This document shows positions 33,898 to 42,405 of a stretch of DNA of 64,000 nt, one piece after another. This DNA is from G016234445 sp964438865 (GTDB taxonomy: Bacteria; Chloroflexota; Dehalococcoidia; Tepidiformales; Tepidiformaceae). The position numbers and the translations under genes were made by a program. The first letter of the stretch is position 1. Each line of letters opens with the position of its first letter. The stretch lies in assembly GCA_964438865.1 (NCBI GenBank), contig CAYTMI010000005.1:1-64000 (forward strand). Reading direction: 5' to 3'. The notes beneath the pieces were generated by a model, which saw only the letters and a list, made by a program, of their open reading frames with translations, searched no databases and was not told the DNA's origin.

Positions 33898-35214
33898 TTG
33901 GCCAACCATCCTTCGCCCCACTGGGACGCCGTTTTCGCCGAAGCCCTCGACATCTTCGTCCGCTTCCTCCGCGTCGATACCCGCAATCCCCCGGGCAACG
34001 AAGCCCTCGCCGCGCGCTTTCTCGGCGCCATCATCGAAGCCGAGGGCATCCCCTGCGAATACGTCGAAACCCAGCCCGGCCGCGAAGTCCTCGTCGCCCG
34101 CATCCCCGGCGATGGCACGAAACCCCCGATGATGCTCTGCAACCACACCGACGTCGTCCCCGTGGAAGAGGCCTACTGGGACGTCCCTCCCTTCGAAGGC
34201 GTCGTCCGCGACGGCCGCGTCTACGGCCGTGGAGCCACCGACATGAAGGGCTGCGGCGTCATGCAGTTGATGGCCTTCCTCCTGGTCAGGCGGCTCGGCC
34301 TCCCCCTTAAACGCGACCTCGTCTTCTGCGCCGTCCCCGACGAAGAGATGGGCGGCCGCTGGGGCATGGGCTGGCTCTGCGAACACCGCCCTGACGTTGT
34401 CGATGTCGAATTCGAACTCAGCGAAGGCGGTGGCGGCTCCAGCCGCGTGAACCGCCAGGAAGTGAAGCTCTTCTCCGTCGCTACCAGCGAGAAGGCGCCC
34501 TGCCGCGTCACCCTCACCTCCATCGGGAAGCCCGGCCACGGCAGCCGCCCCCACGACGACAATTCCGCCGTCCACCTCTCCCGCGCGCTCGTCCGGCTGG
34601 CCGACTGGGAGCGCCCCGTCACCTACACCCCCCCGACCCTCAACTACCTCGCCGGGCTTGCCGAAGCCAACCTCCTCCCCCCGCTCTCCGCGAAGCCGGA
34701 ACTGGAGGACGCGATCCGCAAGTCGCCCGGCCTCCTCGCCATGTTCATCAACACCCTCAACGTCACGATGGTGAACTCGGGCATCAAGGCCAACGTCATC
34801 CCCGCGAAGAGCACCGCCACCCTTGACTGCCGCCTCCTCCCCGGGCAGGACCCTGAGGCCTGGCGCCAGGAGATCATCAGCCGCATCGACGACCCTCGCA
34901 TCACCGTCGAGACCATCCCGAACCTCCGCCCCGGCTCGCCCCTCCAGTCGTTCGACACCGAGCTCTACCGCGTCATCCGCTCCGTCATCCACGAATCCAT
35001 GGAAGATGCGACCGTGGTCCCAGGGATGACCGTCGGCGCCACCGACAACGAATACCTCCGCGCCCGCGGCATCCCCGCCTACGGCTTCATGCCCTGCCTG
35101 CTCAGCCCCGAAGAGTCCGCCGGGTTCCACGGCAACAACGAATTCCTCACCGTCGACAACCTCAACATGGGCTGCGAACTCATGTACGAAATCGTCCGCC
35201 GGATGTGCACGTAG
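33898..35214 (+). CDS. M20-family peptidase/deacylase, paralogue 2
   Basis: 438 residues from a TTG at 33898, which follows GGGAG; an ATG at 33868 lies inside a TAGAAT -10-like box and is less likely. The M20 ligands match paralogue 1: NHTDVVPV, GRGATDMKGCG, VPDEEMGG, FHGNNE. N-terminus AEALDIFVRFLRVDTRNPPGNE and C-terminus MGCELMYEIVRRMCT are nearly identical to 29915-31207. The two copies flank the FMN-bind/apbE/rnfD operon, which lies between them on the other strand. Confidence 0.92.
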   Translation: MANHPSPHWDAVFAEALDIFVRFLRVDTRNPPGNEALAARFLGAIIEAEGIPCEYVETQPGREVLVARIPGDGTKPPMMLCNHTDVVPVEEAYWDVPPFEGVVRDGRVYGRGATDMKGCGVMQLMAFLLVRRLGLPLKRDLVFCAVPDEEMGGRWGMGWLCEHRPDVVDVEFELSEGGGGSSRVNRQEVKLFSVATSEKAPCRVTLTSIGKPGHGSRPHDDNSAVHLSRALVRLADWERPVTYTPPTLNYLAGLAEANLLPPLSAKPELEDAIRKSPGLLAMFINTLNVTMVNSGIKANVIPAKSTATLDCRLLPGQDPEAWRQEIISRIDDPRITVETIPNLRPGSPLQSFDTELYRVIRSVIHESMEDATVVPGMTVGATDNEYLRARGIPAYGFMPCLLSPEESAGFHGNNEFLTVDNLNMGCELMYEIVRRMCT

Positions 35215-35248
35215 GCCACGTTCCTGTCGAGGAGGAAGGAGGCCCCAG

Positions 35249-35287
35249 ATGGCGCCCTTCCGTTACTACTGCTGCCCGGCGTATTAG
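35249..35287 (+). CDS. 12-residue mini-ORF with a very strong ribosome site
   Basis: ATG at 35249 opens MAPFRYYCCPAY, ending TAG at 35285-35287. It is preceded by GAGGAGGAAGGAGG, one of the strongest Shine-Dalgarno stretches in the window, seven bases before the ATG. It lies 34 bases after the M20 stop and may share its transcript. It may be a genuine peptide, or the relic of a lost gene start. Confidence 0.3.
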   Translation: MAPFRYYCCPAY

Positions 35288-35379
35288 CCGCCGGACCGCG
35301 GGCCGCCATCCTTGTCCAAGATCATGTCGCGGATGCGGTAGCTTGAGACGTTGGCGCCCCGGAACCACTTCGCGTTCAT
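35284..35379 (-). CDS. Possible 31-residue small protein
   Basis: The frame from ATG at 35379 reads MNAKWFRGANVSSYRIRDMI... and ends TAA, overlapping the stop codon of the 12-residue plus-strand ORF. Codons are mostly G/C-ending. The frame is open for about 30 further codons upstream, with a TTG at 35451, so it may be the tail of a longer or decayed gene. No family recognised. Confidence 0.3.
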   Translation of the reverse strand: MNAKWFRGANVSSYRIRDMILDKDGGPRSGG

Positions 35380-35451
35380 GGCGGCCGCCCCCGGAATTGC
35401 AGGCCACTCGGTCAGTACTATCGCCTGGTTCGATTGGGTGGAACGGCGCAA

Positions 35452-35543
35452 GTCCTGAGGCCCGAAGGGCCCAGGTCATTAGGCTTAGTCCCATCGTGTG
35501 AATACCCGTTCGGCGGAAGGTCCGAGGCCAAAAGCCCTAGGAC
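35452..35543 (+). promoter_or_regulatory. CCTAGG-type palindromic sites before the ferritin-like genes
   Basis: Three related sites: GTCCTGAGGCC (35452-35462), GGCTTAGTCC (35482-35491) and GCCCTAGGAC (35534-35543), 150-240 bases before the ATG at 35692. The same pattern occurs twice after the NarL-type regulator gene (39945-39968). They are candidate binding sites for that regulator. Confidence 0.4.
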
Positions 35544-35691
35544 TGTTGGCTCCGAAATCTACTCCTCCAGGCTGTTGCCGAATCACCACCCCACCCTCAC
35601 AGTGAGCCCAATCCGTGCCGCGCCGCCGCCGAAGCATATGCCGGCGATCCTGAAACGCGGACCGCAGAAACGTCAACCGAGGGTAACATTC

Positions 35692-36732
35692 ATGGCTTCT
35701 CCCGCATCCACCACACCCGGCCTCGACCTGTCGTGGCTGAATCTCGATGAAGACTGGGGGGCGCGCGCGACCCCCGGCCGCAAAGGGCTGACGCTGGAGG
35801 ACCTGAACGTCCTGAGTTACGGGAAGGTGCCTGCGGAGGCACGGACGGCGACGATGGCGATGCGAGGGTCGAAGGCGGACCCGCGTTCGCCGCGGCACGC
35901 CCGCCAGTACCGGAGCAAGAGTGATGTGTGGAGCGAATCGGCGCGGCTGCTTTACGAAGAGGCGATGCAGCGGCAGTGGGCGTCGGCGGTGGACATTCCC
36001 TGGCACGAAGTGAAGGACATGCCGGACGACCTGGAGATGGCGATGTGTACGCTGTGCACGTTTCTGACGCAGGTCGAATTCATCGCGGGAGACCTGCCGG
36101 GGCGGTTCATGGGGACAGTGCCGCCGGAGCAGTTCGAGGTGCAGTTGTTCCTGGGGACACAGGTGATGGACGAGGCGAGGCACGAAGACGTGTTCCGCAA
36201 GCGGGCGCTGGTGAACGGCGGGGGGCTGGTGGACGCTGGCTTTGGGGCCTCGCAGTTGCTGAGCGCGGACGACTTTACGGAGATGACGGCGCGGCTGCAC
36301 CTGATCGGGGAAGGGTTCGTGCAGACGATCTTCCGGATGGGGGAGCTTATCTCGACGAACGAAGCGGAGAAGCGGATCTTCCGGTTGTCGGCGCAGGATG
36401 AGTCACGGCACCTGGCGTTCGGGGTGACGCACCTGAAGTACCTGATGGACGTGGAGCCGGAGCGGCGGGAGGAGCTGCATCACTATCTGGACGTGCAGGA
36501 AGGGGCGCTGGGGCAGTCGCAGGGAGCGGCGCTGACGGCGAACCCGACGACAGGAGAAGCGCTGGCGATTCTCGCTGCGGGTGGGATCGACAAGATCGAC
36601 GAGGGCTTCGGGAAGCTGCTGCTGATGCGCAAGAAGCAGGTGAACGAGTACATGCACCGTCTCGAAGTGATCGGTCTGGCCGACCGCCGTGAGCGGATGG
36701 CCGAGTCGATGCGCGTCTTCCTGGAGGCCTAA
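35692..36732 (+). CDS. Ferritin-like diiron protein
   Basis: 346 residues from the ATG at 35692. Helical, with a duplicated metal-ligand pattern: Glu129 (QVEFIAGD), Glu161 and His164 (MDEARHEDVFRKRAL), Glu218 (RMGELIS), and Glu237/His240 (AQDESRHLAFGVTHLKYL). This is the E...ExxH...E...ExxH layout of ferritin-like oxygenases/oxidases. The reaction is unknown. Codons favour GCG, CGG, GTG, CTG and GAG, unlike neighbours that use GTC, CTC, CGC and GAA. A degenerate paralogue follows four bases after its stop. Confidence 0.8.
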   Translation: MASPASTTPGLDLSWLNLDEDWGARATPGRKGLTLEDLNVLSYGKVPAEARTATMAMRGSKADPRSPRHARQYRSKSDVWSESARLLYEEAMQRQWASAVDIPWHEVKDMPDDLEMAMCTLCTFLTQVEFIAGDLPGRFMGTVPPEQFEVQLFLGTQVMDEARHEDVFRKRALVNGGGLVDAGFGASQLLSADDFTEMTARLHLIGEGFVQTIFRMGELISTNEAEKRIFRLSAQDESRHLAFGVTHLKYLMDVEPERREELHHYLDVQEGALGQSQGAALTANPTTGEALAILAAGGIDKIDEGFGKLLLMRKKQVNEYMHRLEVIGLADRRERMAESMRVFLEA

Positions 36733-36736
36733 ACCA

Positions 36737-37936
36737 ATGCAACTCACCGAAGGAACACGGATCCGGACCCGGGAAGCGAAGTGGACCGACGAACTGGTCG
36801 GCCGCTTTGAAGCATCTCCGCTGCAGGACGACCAGGTGCGGAGCCTGTTGGCGCTGCGGCTGAGCGATGAGCGCGCAGGGAAGTTCCTGGCCCTCGTAGA
36901 GGCGAACCCGACAGGGCCGATCGCCCAGATGAAGCTCGCCTGGGCACGGCCGACGACGGAGTTGGGGATGCGGGCAAAGCCCGGCCCTAACGGGCTTGGC
37001 ATGCCGGAGATCAACATCGGTACCTACGGCCAGGTGCCGGACAGGTGGCCATACGAGAACGACACGCCGTTGGGGTCGCACCCCACACCGGGATCCTACG
37101 CGCCGGGGCCATACAGCGTGTACGACAAGAGCGAAGTCTGGGCCGACGGCGTCGATGGGCTCTACGAGGATGCCATCCGGGAGCGGTGGGCGCCGGCGTC
37201 GGACATCGCCTGGGGAGATCTGACTGCCCAGCCGGACGACCTGGAGAAGGCCGTCTGCCAGCTGTGCACGACGTTTGCCCAGAACGGGTTCGTGGAGGCG
37301 AAGCTGCTTGGCTCGTGGGAGGAGAAGATCGCGTACGGCTTCCACGATGTAAAGGACTTCCTCGCCACCCAGATCTTCGATGCCGGCCGCAAGACCGAGG
37401 TCATGCGGAAGCGCGCGCTGGCGAACGGAGGGGGGCTGGGGCTGGCGCCGCTCGGCACGCTATACCGGTCGTGGTTCGGGTCGTTGAAGGCGACGGAGCT
37501 GCTGGTGGCAGTGAACGTCGTCTACAAGACCTACGAAGTCGTGGCGCTCGAGCGGCTGGCTAAGATGGCCCCACTGGCGGTCGACCGGGACATTTTCGGG
37601 CGGGTGGCGAACGACTCGCGGCGGCACCTCGAGTTTGGGGTTCGGCACCTGAAGTACTACGTGCAGCATCACCAGAACGCGCGGGAGTACCTGTTCTGGT
37701 TCCTCAACCGGGGCGAGGCGTCGCTCGCGGACGAGCTGAAGTACACTCGCGCCGACGCCTCGGCGATGGCGCTCATCCTCGGCGGCGGCATCGAGAAGAT
37801 CGAGGTCGGCGTCGAGGAAGTCCGGCAACTCCGGGAAGACCAGCTCCGGCGGTACCTGGAGATCTTGGACTCGGTCTCGGTGGACCGGCTTCCATCGGTG
37901 AACCCAGGGCTGCTCGCTCTCGCCAGGGGCCGCTAG
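36737..37936 (+). CDS. Ferritin-like paralogue lacking metal ligands
   Basis: 399 residues from the ATG at 36737. It aligns with the upstream gene (LCTTFAQNGFVEAK, TQIFDAGRKTEVMRKRALANGGG, VANDSRRHLEFGVRHLKYY, GGGIEKIEVG) but the ligands are changed: Glu129 to Gly, ExxH (EARH) to AGRK, and ESRH to SRRH. It therefore probably cannot bind a diiron centre and may be a structural partner of the upstream enzyme. It has ~55 extra N-terminal residues. Codon use shares the same G-ending bias. Confidence 0.75.
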   Translation: MQLTEGTRIRTREAKWTDELVGRFEASPLQDDQVRSLLALRLSDERAGKFLALVEANPTGPIAQMKLAWARPTTELGMRAKPGPNGLGMPEINIGTYGQVPDRWPYENDTPLGSHPTPGSYAPGPYSVYDKSEVWADGVDGLYEDAIRERWAPASDIAWGDLTAQPDDLEKAVCQLCTTFAQNGFVEAKLLGSWEEKIAYGFHDVKDFLATQIFDAGRKTEVMRKRALANGGGLGLAPLGTLYRSWFGSLKATELLVAVNVVYKTYEVVALERLAKMAPLAVDRDIFGRVANDSRRHLEFGVRHLKYYVQHHQNAREYLFWFLNRGEASLADELKYTRADASAMALILGGGIEKIEVGVEEVRQLREDQLRRYLEILDSVSVDRLPSVNPGLLALARGR

Positions 37937-37972
37937 CGCGCGCCCCGTTACGCAGACGAGACCCCCTCCATG

Positions 37973-37995
37973 GCCCCCGCCCGCCCGGCGGGGGC
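37973..37995 (+). terminator. Possible terminator after the ferritin-like pair
   Basis: GCCCCCGCC (37973-37981) pairs with GGCGGGGGC (37987-37995) around a 5-base loop; no T-run follows. The rest of 37937-38206 shows no ORF. Confidence 0.4.
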
Positions 37996-38206
37996 AGGGG
38001 TGCCGGACCGTGGCCGTTCGTCCTGTGACGGCCCCGGCCCCGCCCGCCCCCAACAGCTCGCGGCCGGCGCCCTTACCACATCCAGGGCCAAGCGCGCTGC
38101 GCGTGTGCACCATAAGATGTACGCCACAGGCCCATGAAGACCGCCCCCCAACGCCCCGGCCGATATTGTCCGCCGAATAGCCAAGGAGCTCAGCGCCGCG
38201 ACCTCC

Positions 38207-39268
38207 GTGCACGACCGCACAGAAGCCGTCGTCGCGGCCCTCCGTGAAGCGCTGAAAGCCCAGGCCGCCGTTGTCTACCGCCGGCGACGCGTCAGCGGCG
38301 GCTCCCCGATGGTCTACTCCTCCGGGCTCTCCGAAGAACTCGCCCGCGCCATGACCGACCCCACCCTCGAACAGAATCGCCTGGCCGGGCTCGAAAGCTG
38401 GGTCAACGTCGTCGCCGTTTCCGGCCGCAACGGCGACTCCGAACTCAGTGGCACGCTCTACGACACCATCGACGGCCTCAAGTGGGCCGCCTCCTTTCCC
38501 GTGTCCTCCGGCAGCGACACCGCCGGCGTCCTCATCCTCGCCTGGAACACCCATCCGCAGCTCTCCCCCGAACAGATCGATCTCTGCGAAACCGCCGGCG
38601 CGCTCATTGGCGTGGCCCTTCGCCAGGACGCGCTCATCGAACGCAGTTCCGAAGTCGCCACCCTCCACGAGCGCGCCCGCCTCGCCCGCGATATCCATGA
38701 CTCCGTCACCCAGTCCATCACCGCCGCCGTCCTCAACATCGAAACCGCCGACCGCTCCCTCGACGGCGACCCTGCCGCCGCCCGCCGCGCCCTCGCCATC
38801 GCCAAGCAGCTCGCCCGTGAAAGCCTGGTCGACCTCCGCCGGTCAATCTGGAACCTCCGCTCCGACCTCATGCACAGCCGCGCCCTCGCCGACGCCCTCG
38901 ACGAGTGCGCCAGGCCCCTTCGCGCCAGCGGCATCGCCTGCAACGTGGAAGTCCACGGCGCCACCGCTGCCATGCCCGGAGAGACCGCCGAGGCCGTCCG
39001 CTCCATCGCCCGCGAAGCCCTAAGCAACGTCCTGCGCCATTCGAAAGCCAGCTCGGCCGAAGTCGTTGTCATCGGTTCGCCCACCGGCGTCACCCTCACC
39101 GTGGCCGACGACGGCATCGGCATCGCCGGTGTCTACTCGGAAGGCTCGTTCGGCCTGCTCGGCATGGAAGAGCGCGCGCAGTCCGCCGGTGGCACACTGC
39201 GCATCACCAGCTACCCCCGACAAGGCACACGACTGGAGGTCCGGCTGCCCTATGTTACGACCGCCTGA
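38207..39268 (+). CDS. Sensor histidine kinase, HisKA_3 type
   Basis: 353 residues from GTG at 38207; no good ribosome site at the right distance, so the start is provisional. No membrane helix. Residues 1-140 look like a GAF sensor domain (AQAAVVYRRRRVSGG, AASFPVSSGSDTAGVLILAW). HisKA_3 follows (ARLARDIHDSVTQSITAAVLN, phospho-His164) and then HATPase (EALSNVLRHSKA, VADDGIGIAG, GSFGLLGMEERAQSAGG). The response-regulator gene overlaps its 3' end by 17 bases. Confidence 0.93.
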   Translation: MHDRTEAVVAALREALKAQAAVVYRRRRVSGGSPMVYSSGLSEELARAMTDPTLEQNRLAGLESWVNVVAVSGRNGDSELSGTLYDTIDGLKWAASFPVSSGSDTAGVLILAWNTHPQLSPEQIDLCETAGALIGVALRQDALIERSSEVATLHERARLARDIHDSVTQSITAAVLNIETADRSLDGDPAAARRALAIAKQLARESLVDLRRSIWNLRSDLMHSRALADALDECARPLRASGIACNVEVHGATAAMPGETAEAVRSIAREALSNVLRHSKASSAEVVVIGSPTGVTLTVADDGIGIAGVYSEGSFGLLGMEERAQSAGGTLRITSYPRQGTRLEVRLPYVTTA

Positions 39269-39935
39269 CCCCCCGCCCCGCATCCGTGTGTTCCTCTGCG
39301 ACGACCACGTGATCGTCCGCGAAGGACTCAAGCGCCTCCTCGAGACCGCGTTCGACATGGAGGTGGCGGGCGAAGGCGGCAACGCCGAAGAAGCCCTGAC
39401 CGGCATCGCCGGAACCCGCCCCGACGTCGTCCTCATGGACATCCGCCTCCCCGATCTTGACGGTGTCGCCGCCACCGCCGCCATCCGCGAACGGTTCCCG
39501 GATGTCCGCGTCCTCGCCCTTTCGACGTTCATCGACGACGACCTCATCTTCGGCGCTATCCGCGCCGGAGCCAGCGGATACCTCGTGAAGGATGTCGAAC
39601 CCGAGCGCCTCTTCGAGGCCATCCGCTCTGTCGCAGCCGACCAGTCGACCATGAGCGGCGAAGTCGTGGCCAGCGTCGTCCGCCGTATCCTCTCCGGGAG
39701 CCGCGCCGACGGTTCTCTTGGCGCCGGGATGGAACGGCTCACCGCCCAGGAGCGCGTCGTCCTCAGCCTCGTCGCCGAAGGCCTGACGAACCAGGGCATC
39801 GCCAGCTCCCTCTGCCTCTCGGTGAAAACGGTGAAGTCCCACCTCAGCAACATCTTCGGGAAGCTCGACGTCCACAACCGCGCCCAGGCGGTTGCTGTCT
39901 ATCTGCGCGCACGCAATGCGGGTTCCGGCACGTAA
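39252..39935 (+). CDS. NarL/FixJ-family response regulator
   Basis: 227 residues from the ATG at 39252. Receiver: LCDDHVIV pocket, Asp63 in LMDIRLPD, Lys in LVKDVE. LuxR-type HTH at the C-terminus (LTAQERVVLSLVAEGLTNQG, LSVKTVKSHLSNIFGKL). It overlaps the kinase gene by 17 bases. Two CCTAGG-type palindromes begin ten bases after its stop and precede the next gene, and similar sites precede the ferritin-like pair, so it may control both. Confidence 0.95.
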   Translation: MLRPPDPPPRIRVFLCDDHVIVREGLKRLLETAFDMEVAGEGGNAEEALTGIAGTRPDVVLMDIRLPDLDGVAATAAIRERFPDVRVLALSTFIDDDLIFGAIRAGASGYLVKDVEPERLFEAIRSVAADQSTMSGEVVASVVRRILSGSRADGSLGAGMERLTAQERVVLSLVAEGLTNQGIASSLCLSVKTVKSHLSNIFGKLDVHNRAQAVAVYLRARNAGSGT

Positions 39936-39944
39936 CAGAGCGCC

Positions 39945-39968
39945 GCCTTAGGTCTAACGGCCTAGGTC
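39945..39968 (+). promoter_or_regulatory. Pair of CCTAGG-type palindromes before the SCP2-like gene
   Basis: GCCTTAGGTC (39945-39954) and GGCCTAGGTC (39959-39968) repeat with a 14-base period, between the regulator stop and the gene at 40060. A TAGCGT -10-like box lies near 40024. Confidence 0.45.
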
Positions 39969-40059
39969 TCCCGGGTCCAAAAGAACGAACCTTTGGCCGA
40001 ATGGCACCGGCGTCGCACGGTGCTAGCGTGTGCCAACCAATCGGCTCAGAGAGGCAACT

Positions 40060-40515
40060 ATGGCCACAACCGCGACTGCTATGAAATTCCCGTCTGTCCA
40101 ATGGTTCGACACCCTCAACGAAATCGTGTCGAAGGACGTGGTGCGCGCGCGGCGCAACGGCCAGTGCGACGCCGTTGTCGGCTTCAAGGTCGGCCCCGAC
40201 ATCTTCAAGGTCACCTTCGACGCCTTCACCGTTGGCGGCGCCGAGCGCATCGACGCCCCGGGGCTCGAGAGTGTCGAGTTCTGGCTCGAAGAGGACCCGG
40301 CCGTCTGGAAGGACATGATCAGCTACATCCGCGAGCACGGCCGCGCCGAGGGGATCCACACCCTCAACTCGATCGACCTCGCCAAGGAAGGCGGCTTCGC
40401 CCGGGCCGGCGACACCTACCACGACGGCGACCCTCTCGATGCCTTCCACCGTTTCGCTCAGACTTTCCAGGACTACTTCGACGCCTCCGCCCAGCTGGAC
40501 ACGAAATTCGCCTGA
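40060..40515 (+). CDS. Small SCP2-like protein
   Basis: 151 residues from the ATG at 40060 with AGAGAGG upstream. WFDTLNEIVSKDVVRARRNGQCDAVVGFKVGPDIFKVTFDAF and SVEFWLEEDPAVWKDMISYIREHG resemble the SCP2 sterol-carrier fold, where a beta sheet and helices enclose a lipid; the match is by pattern and tentative. A C-terminal HRFAQTFQDYFDASAQLD helix follows. Position directly downstream of a response regulator with motif repeats suggests it is a target. Confidence 0.6.
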   Translation: MATTATAMKFPSVQWFDTLNEIVSKDVVRARRNGQCDAVVGFKVGPDIFKVTFDAFTVGGAERIDAPGLESVEFWLEEDPAVWKDMISYIREHGRAEGIHTLNSIDLAKEGGFARAGDTYHDGDPLDAFHRFAQTFQDYFDASAQLDTKFA

Positions 40516-40540
40516 ACCCCGCGCGCCGACCGGGCTGGCG

Positions 40541-40957
40541 TCAGGCCCCGACCACCTCGAACCCGAGCGCCCTCGCCGCCACGGCCTGCTGACGGTCGTG
40601 CGTCGCGAATTGGAGTTGCGGTTCGACCCGCTCACGCACGAGGAGCGCGGTGGCCAGGTGAATCGCGTCGAGCGCCTTGACCGAAGTTCCGAACGGCGCT
40701 GATGCCCGCGCCAGCACGCGACGCGTGATTGGAAAGACGGCGATGCTGAACTCGATAGCGTTCAGGGTTCCATGAGCGGTTGCCACCATCTCGTCCGTAT
40801 AGCCCCCGCCGAGCCGCAGCCGGTCGATTGCACGCCGCGCCTCGACTCCTGCCAGTTCGCTGGTCACCGCCTCGTCGCGGTCGCCCCAGGTGAAGGCAGG
40901 GCCGGGCTCGCCGAGTAGTTCTCTGAGGATGACGCTTGTGTCGAGATAGACGATCAC
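40541..40957 (-). CDS. vapC: VapC-type PIN-domain toxin
   Basis: 138 residues. PIN-domain features: MIVYLDTSVILRELLG with the first Asp, SELAGVEARRAI with the conserved Glu, LDAIHLATAL with the third acidic residue and ATHDRQQAVAARALG with the fourth. VapC toxins are Mg-dependent RNases that cleave RNA such as tRNA; substrate unknown here. It overlaps the antitoxin gene by four bases (ATGA), the normal arrangement with antitoxin first. Confidence 0.93.
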   Translation of the reverse strand: MIVYLDTSVILRELLGEPGPAFTWGDRDEAVTSELAGVEARRAIDRLRLGGGYTDEMVATAHGTLNAIEFSIAVFPITRRVLARASAPFGTSVKALDAIHLATALLVRERVEPQLQFATHDRQQAVAARALGFEVVGA

Positions 40958-41211
40958 CGCTGGTCGCGGCTTTCCCTGAGGAGCGCGACCACATCAACGG
41001 GTGTGAGCGGGGGAACGGCTTCGATCTTGTTCAGGTCTCGCAGCGGCCGTTGCGCCGGCCTCGCAACGAAGGCGTCCTCCTCTTCCTCGAACCGAGTAAG
41101 TCTCACCACCGGTGTCTTGCGGTCACACACCACCACTGTTTCGCCGTTTCGCACTTCGGCAAGGTACTGGCTCAGGCGAGCTTTGAATTCGGACACATTC
41201 ACACGCTTCAT
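40954..41211 (-). CDS. vapB: Phd/YefM-family antitoxin of the VapC pair
   Basis: 85 residues from the ATG at 41211. N-terminal Phd/YefM DNA-binding fold: VNVSEFKARLSQYLAEVRNGETVVVCDRKTPVVRLTRF. The C-terminal half (DLNKIEAVPPLTPVDVVALLRESR) would wrap the toxin. Overlaps vapC by four bases and is expected to autorepress the operon. Confidence 0.92.
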   Translation of the reverse strand: MKRVNVSEFKARLSQYLAEVRNGETVVVCDRKTPVVRLTRFEEEEDAFVARPAQRPLRDLNKIEAVPPLTPVDVVALLRESRDQR

Positions 41212-41297
41212 GGCCTCATGGTGACCACATATGGACCCTTTGGCAAGAGGCCACGCTGACCACCCCATGCGCCTCGTCCCACCCCGGCGTCCCCTGC

Positions 41298-41303
41298 TAC
41301 GCT
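41298..41303 (+). promoter_or_regulatory. -10 box for leaderless tsaD
   Basis: TACGCT ends six bases before the GTG at 41310; the intervening GAGATC is not positioned as a ribosome site. Confidence 0.4.
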
Positions 41304-41309
41304 GAGATC

Positions 41310-42296
41310 GTGAACGTCCTCGCGATCGAATCCTCCTGCGATGAAACCGCCGCCGCCGTCATCGTCGATGGCCGCGTCCCTCGTTCCTCTGTCGTCGCCA
41401 GCCAGGTCGACCTTCACGCCCGCTACGGCGGCGTCGTCCCCGAAGTCGCCAGCCGCCAGCATCTCCGCACAATCGGCCCCGTTATCGAACAGGCCCTCGC
41501 CGACGCCCGCTGCACCCTCGCCGAAATCGACGCCGTCGCCGCGACCCGTGGCCCCGGGCTCGCCGGGTCGCTTCTCGTCGGCTACAACGCCGGCAAGGCG
41601 CTGGCCTACGGGGCCGGCCTCCCCTTCCTCGGCGTGAACCACCTCGAAGGCCACATCTACGCCAACTGGCTCGTCGAAGGCCCCGAACCCGTCTTCCCCG
41701 CCCTCTGCCTTGTCGTTTCCGGCGGCCACACCGACCTCGTCTTCATGCGCGGCCACGGCCAGTACGAACGCCTCGGCGGCACCCGCGACGACGCCGCCGG
41801 CGAAGCCTTCGACAAGGCCGGCCGCCTCCTCGGCTTCCCCTTCCCCGGTGGCCCTCACATCGCCCGCGAAGCCGACCAGGCCGGCAGCGCCCCCTTTGAA
41901 CTCCCCCGCGCATGGATGCACGGCACCTATGATTTCAGCTTCAGTGGCCTCAAGACCGCCACTCTCCACACCGTCCAGCGCGGCCAGTACGCCGTCCCCG
42001 AGATCGCCTTCGCCTTCCAGGACGCCGTCGTCGACGTCCTCGCCGGGAAGACCAGCCGCCTTGCCCGCGAACTCGGGGCGAAGGAAGTGCTCGTCGCCGG
42101 CGGCGTCGCCGCCAACCGCCGGCTGCGCGAAGAACTCCGCCGCCGCTGCCCGGTGCCCGTCCGCATCCCCCCGCCGAAGTTCTGCACCGACAACGCCGCG
42201 ATGATCGGCGCCGCCGCGAACTATCACCTCGCCCTCGGCGAAACCAGCCCCCTGGACGAAGACATCTTCACCACCAACAACTGGGCCCGCGTCTAA
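41310..42296 (+). CDS. tsaD: tRNA threonylcarbamoyladenosine transferase TsaD
   Basis: 328 residues from GTG. TsaD transfers threonylcarbamoyl to A37 of ANN-decoding tRNAs with TsaB/TsaE/TsaC. Kae1/ASKHA signatures: AIESSCDETAAAV, HARYGGVVPEVASRQH, GPGLAGSLLVG, iron-binding VNHLEGHIYA, VVSGGHTDLV, VAGGVAANRRLRE and CTDNAAMIG. Full length and essential in most bacteria. Confidence 0.98.
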   Translation: MNVLAIESSCDETAAAVIVDGRVPRSSVVASQVDLHARYGGVVPEVASRQHLRTIGPVIEQALADARCTLAEIDAVAATRGPGLAGSLLVGYNAGKALAYGAGLPFLGVNHLEGHIYANWLVEGPEPVFPALCLVVSGGHTDLVFMRGHGQYERLGGTRDDAAGEAFDKAGRLLGFPFPGGPHIAREADQAGSAPFELPRAWMHGTYDFSFSGLKTATLHTVQRGQYAVPEIAFAFQDAVVDVLAGKTSRLARELGAKEVLVAGGVAANRRLREELRRRCPVPVRIPPPKFCTDNAAMIGAAANYHLALGETSPLDEDIFTTNNWARV

Positions 42297-42334
42297 GCGG
42301 CTGTTGGCCCTTGGCTATTCGCCAGCGTCCGCCC

Positions 42335-42405
42335 CCATCCGTAGCCCGAGTGCCAGCGACGGCTGGCCGCCCGCAAATCGGTAGCCGCGGCCCACCGTGG
42401 CCGCA
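42335..42405. repeat. Dispersed repeats B and A after tsaD
   Basis: Family B copy at 42335-42370 (CCATCCGTAGCCCGAGTGCC) and family A copy at 42381-42405. In this A copy the stem is GCGGCC/GGCCGC instead of GCGCCC/GGGCGC: both sides changed together and pairing is kept. The rest of the gap 42297-42704 holds no clear ORF. Confidence 0.75.
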
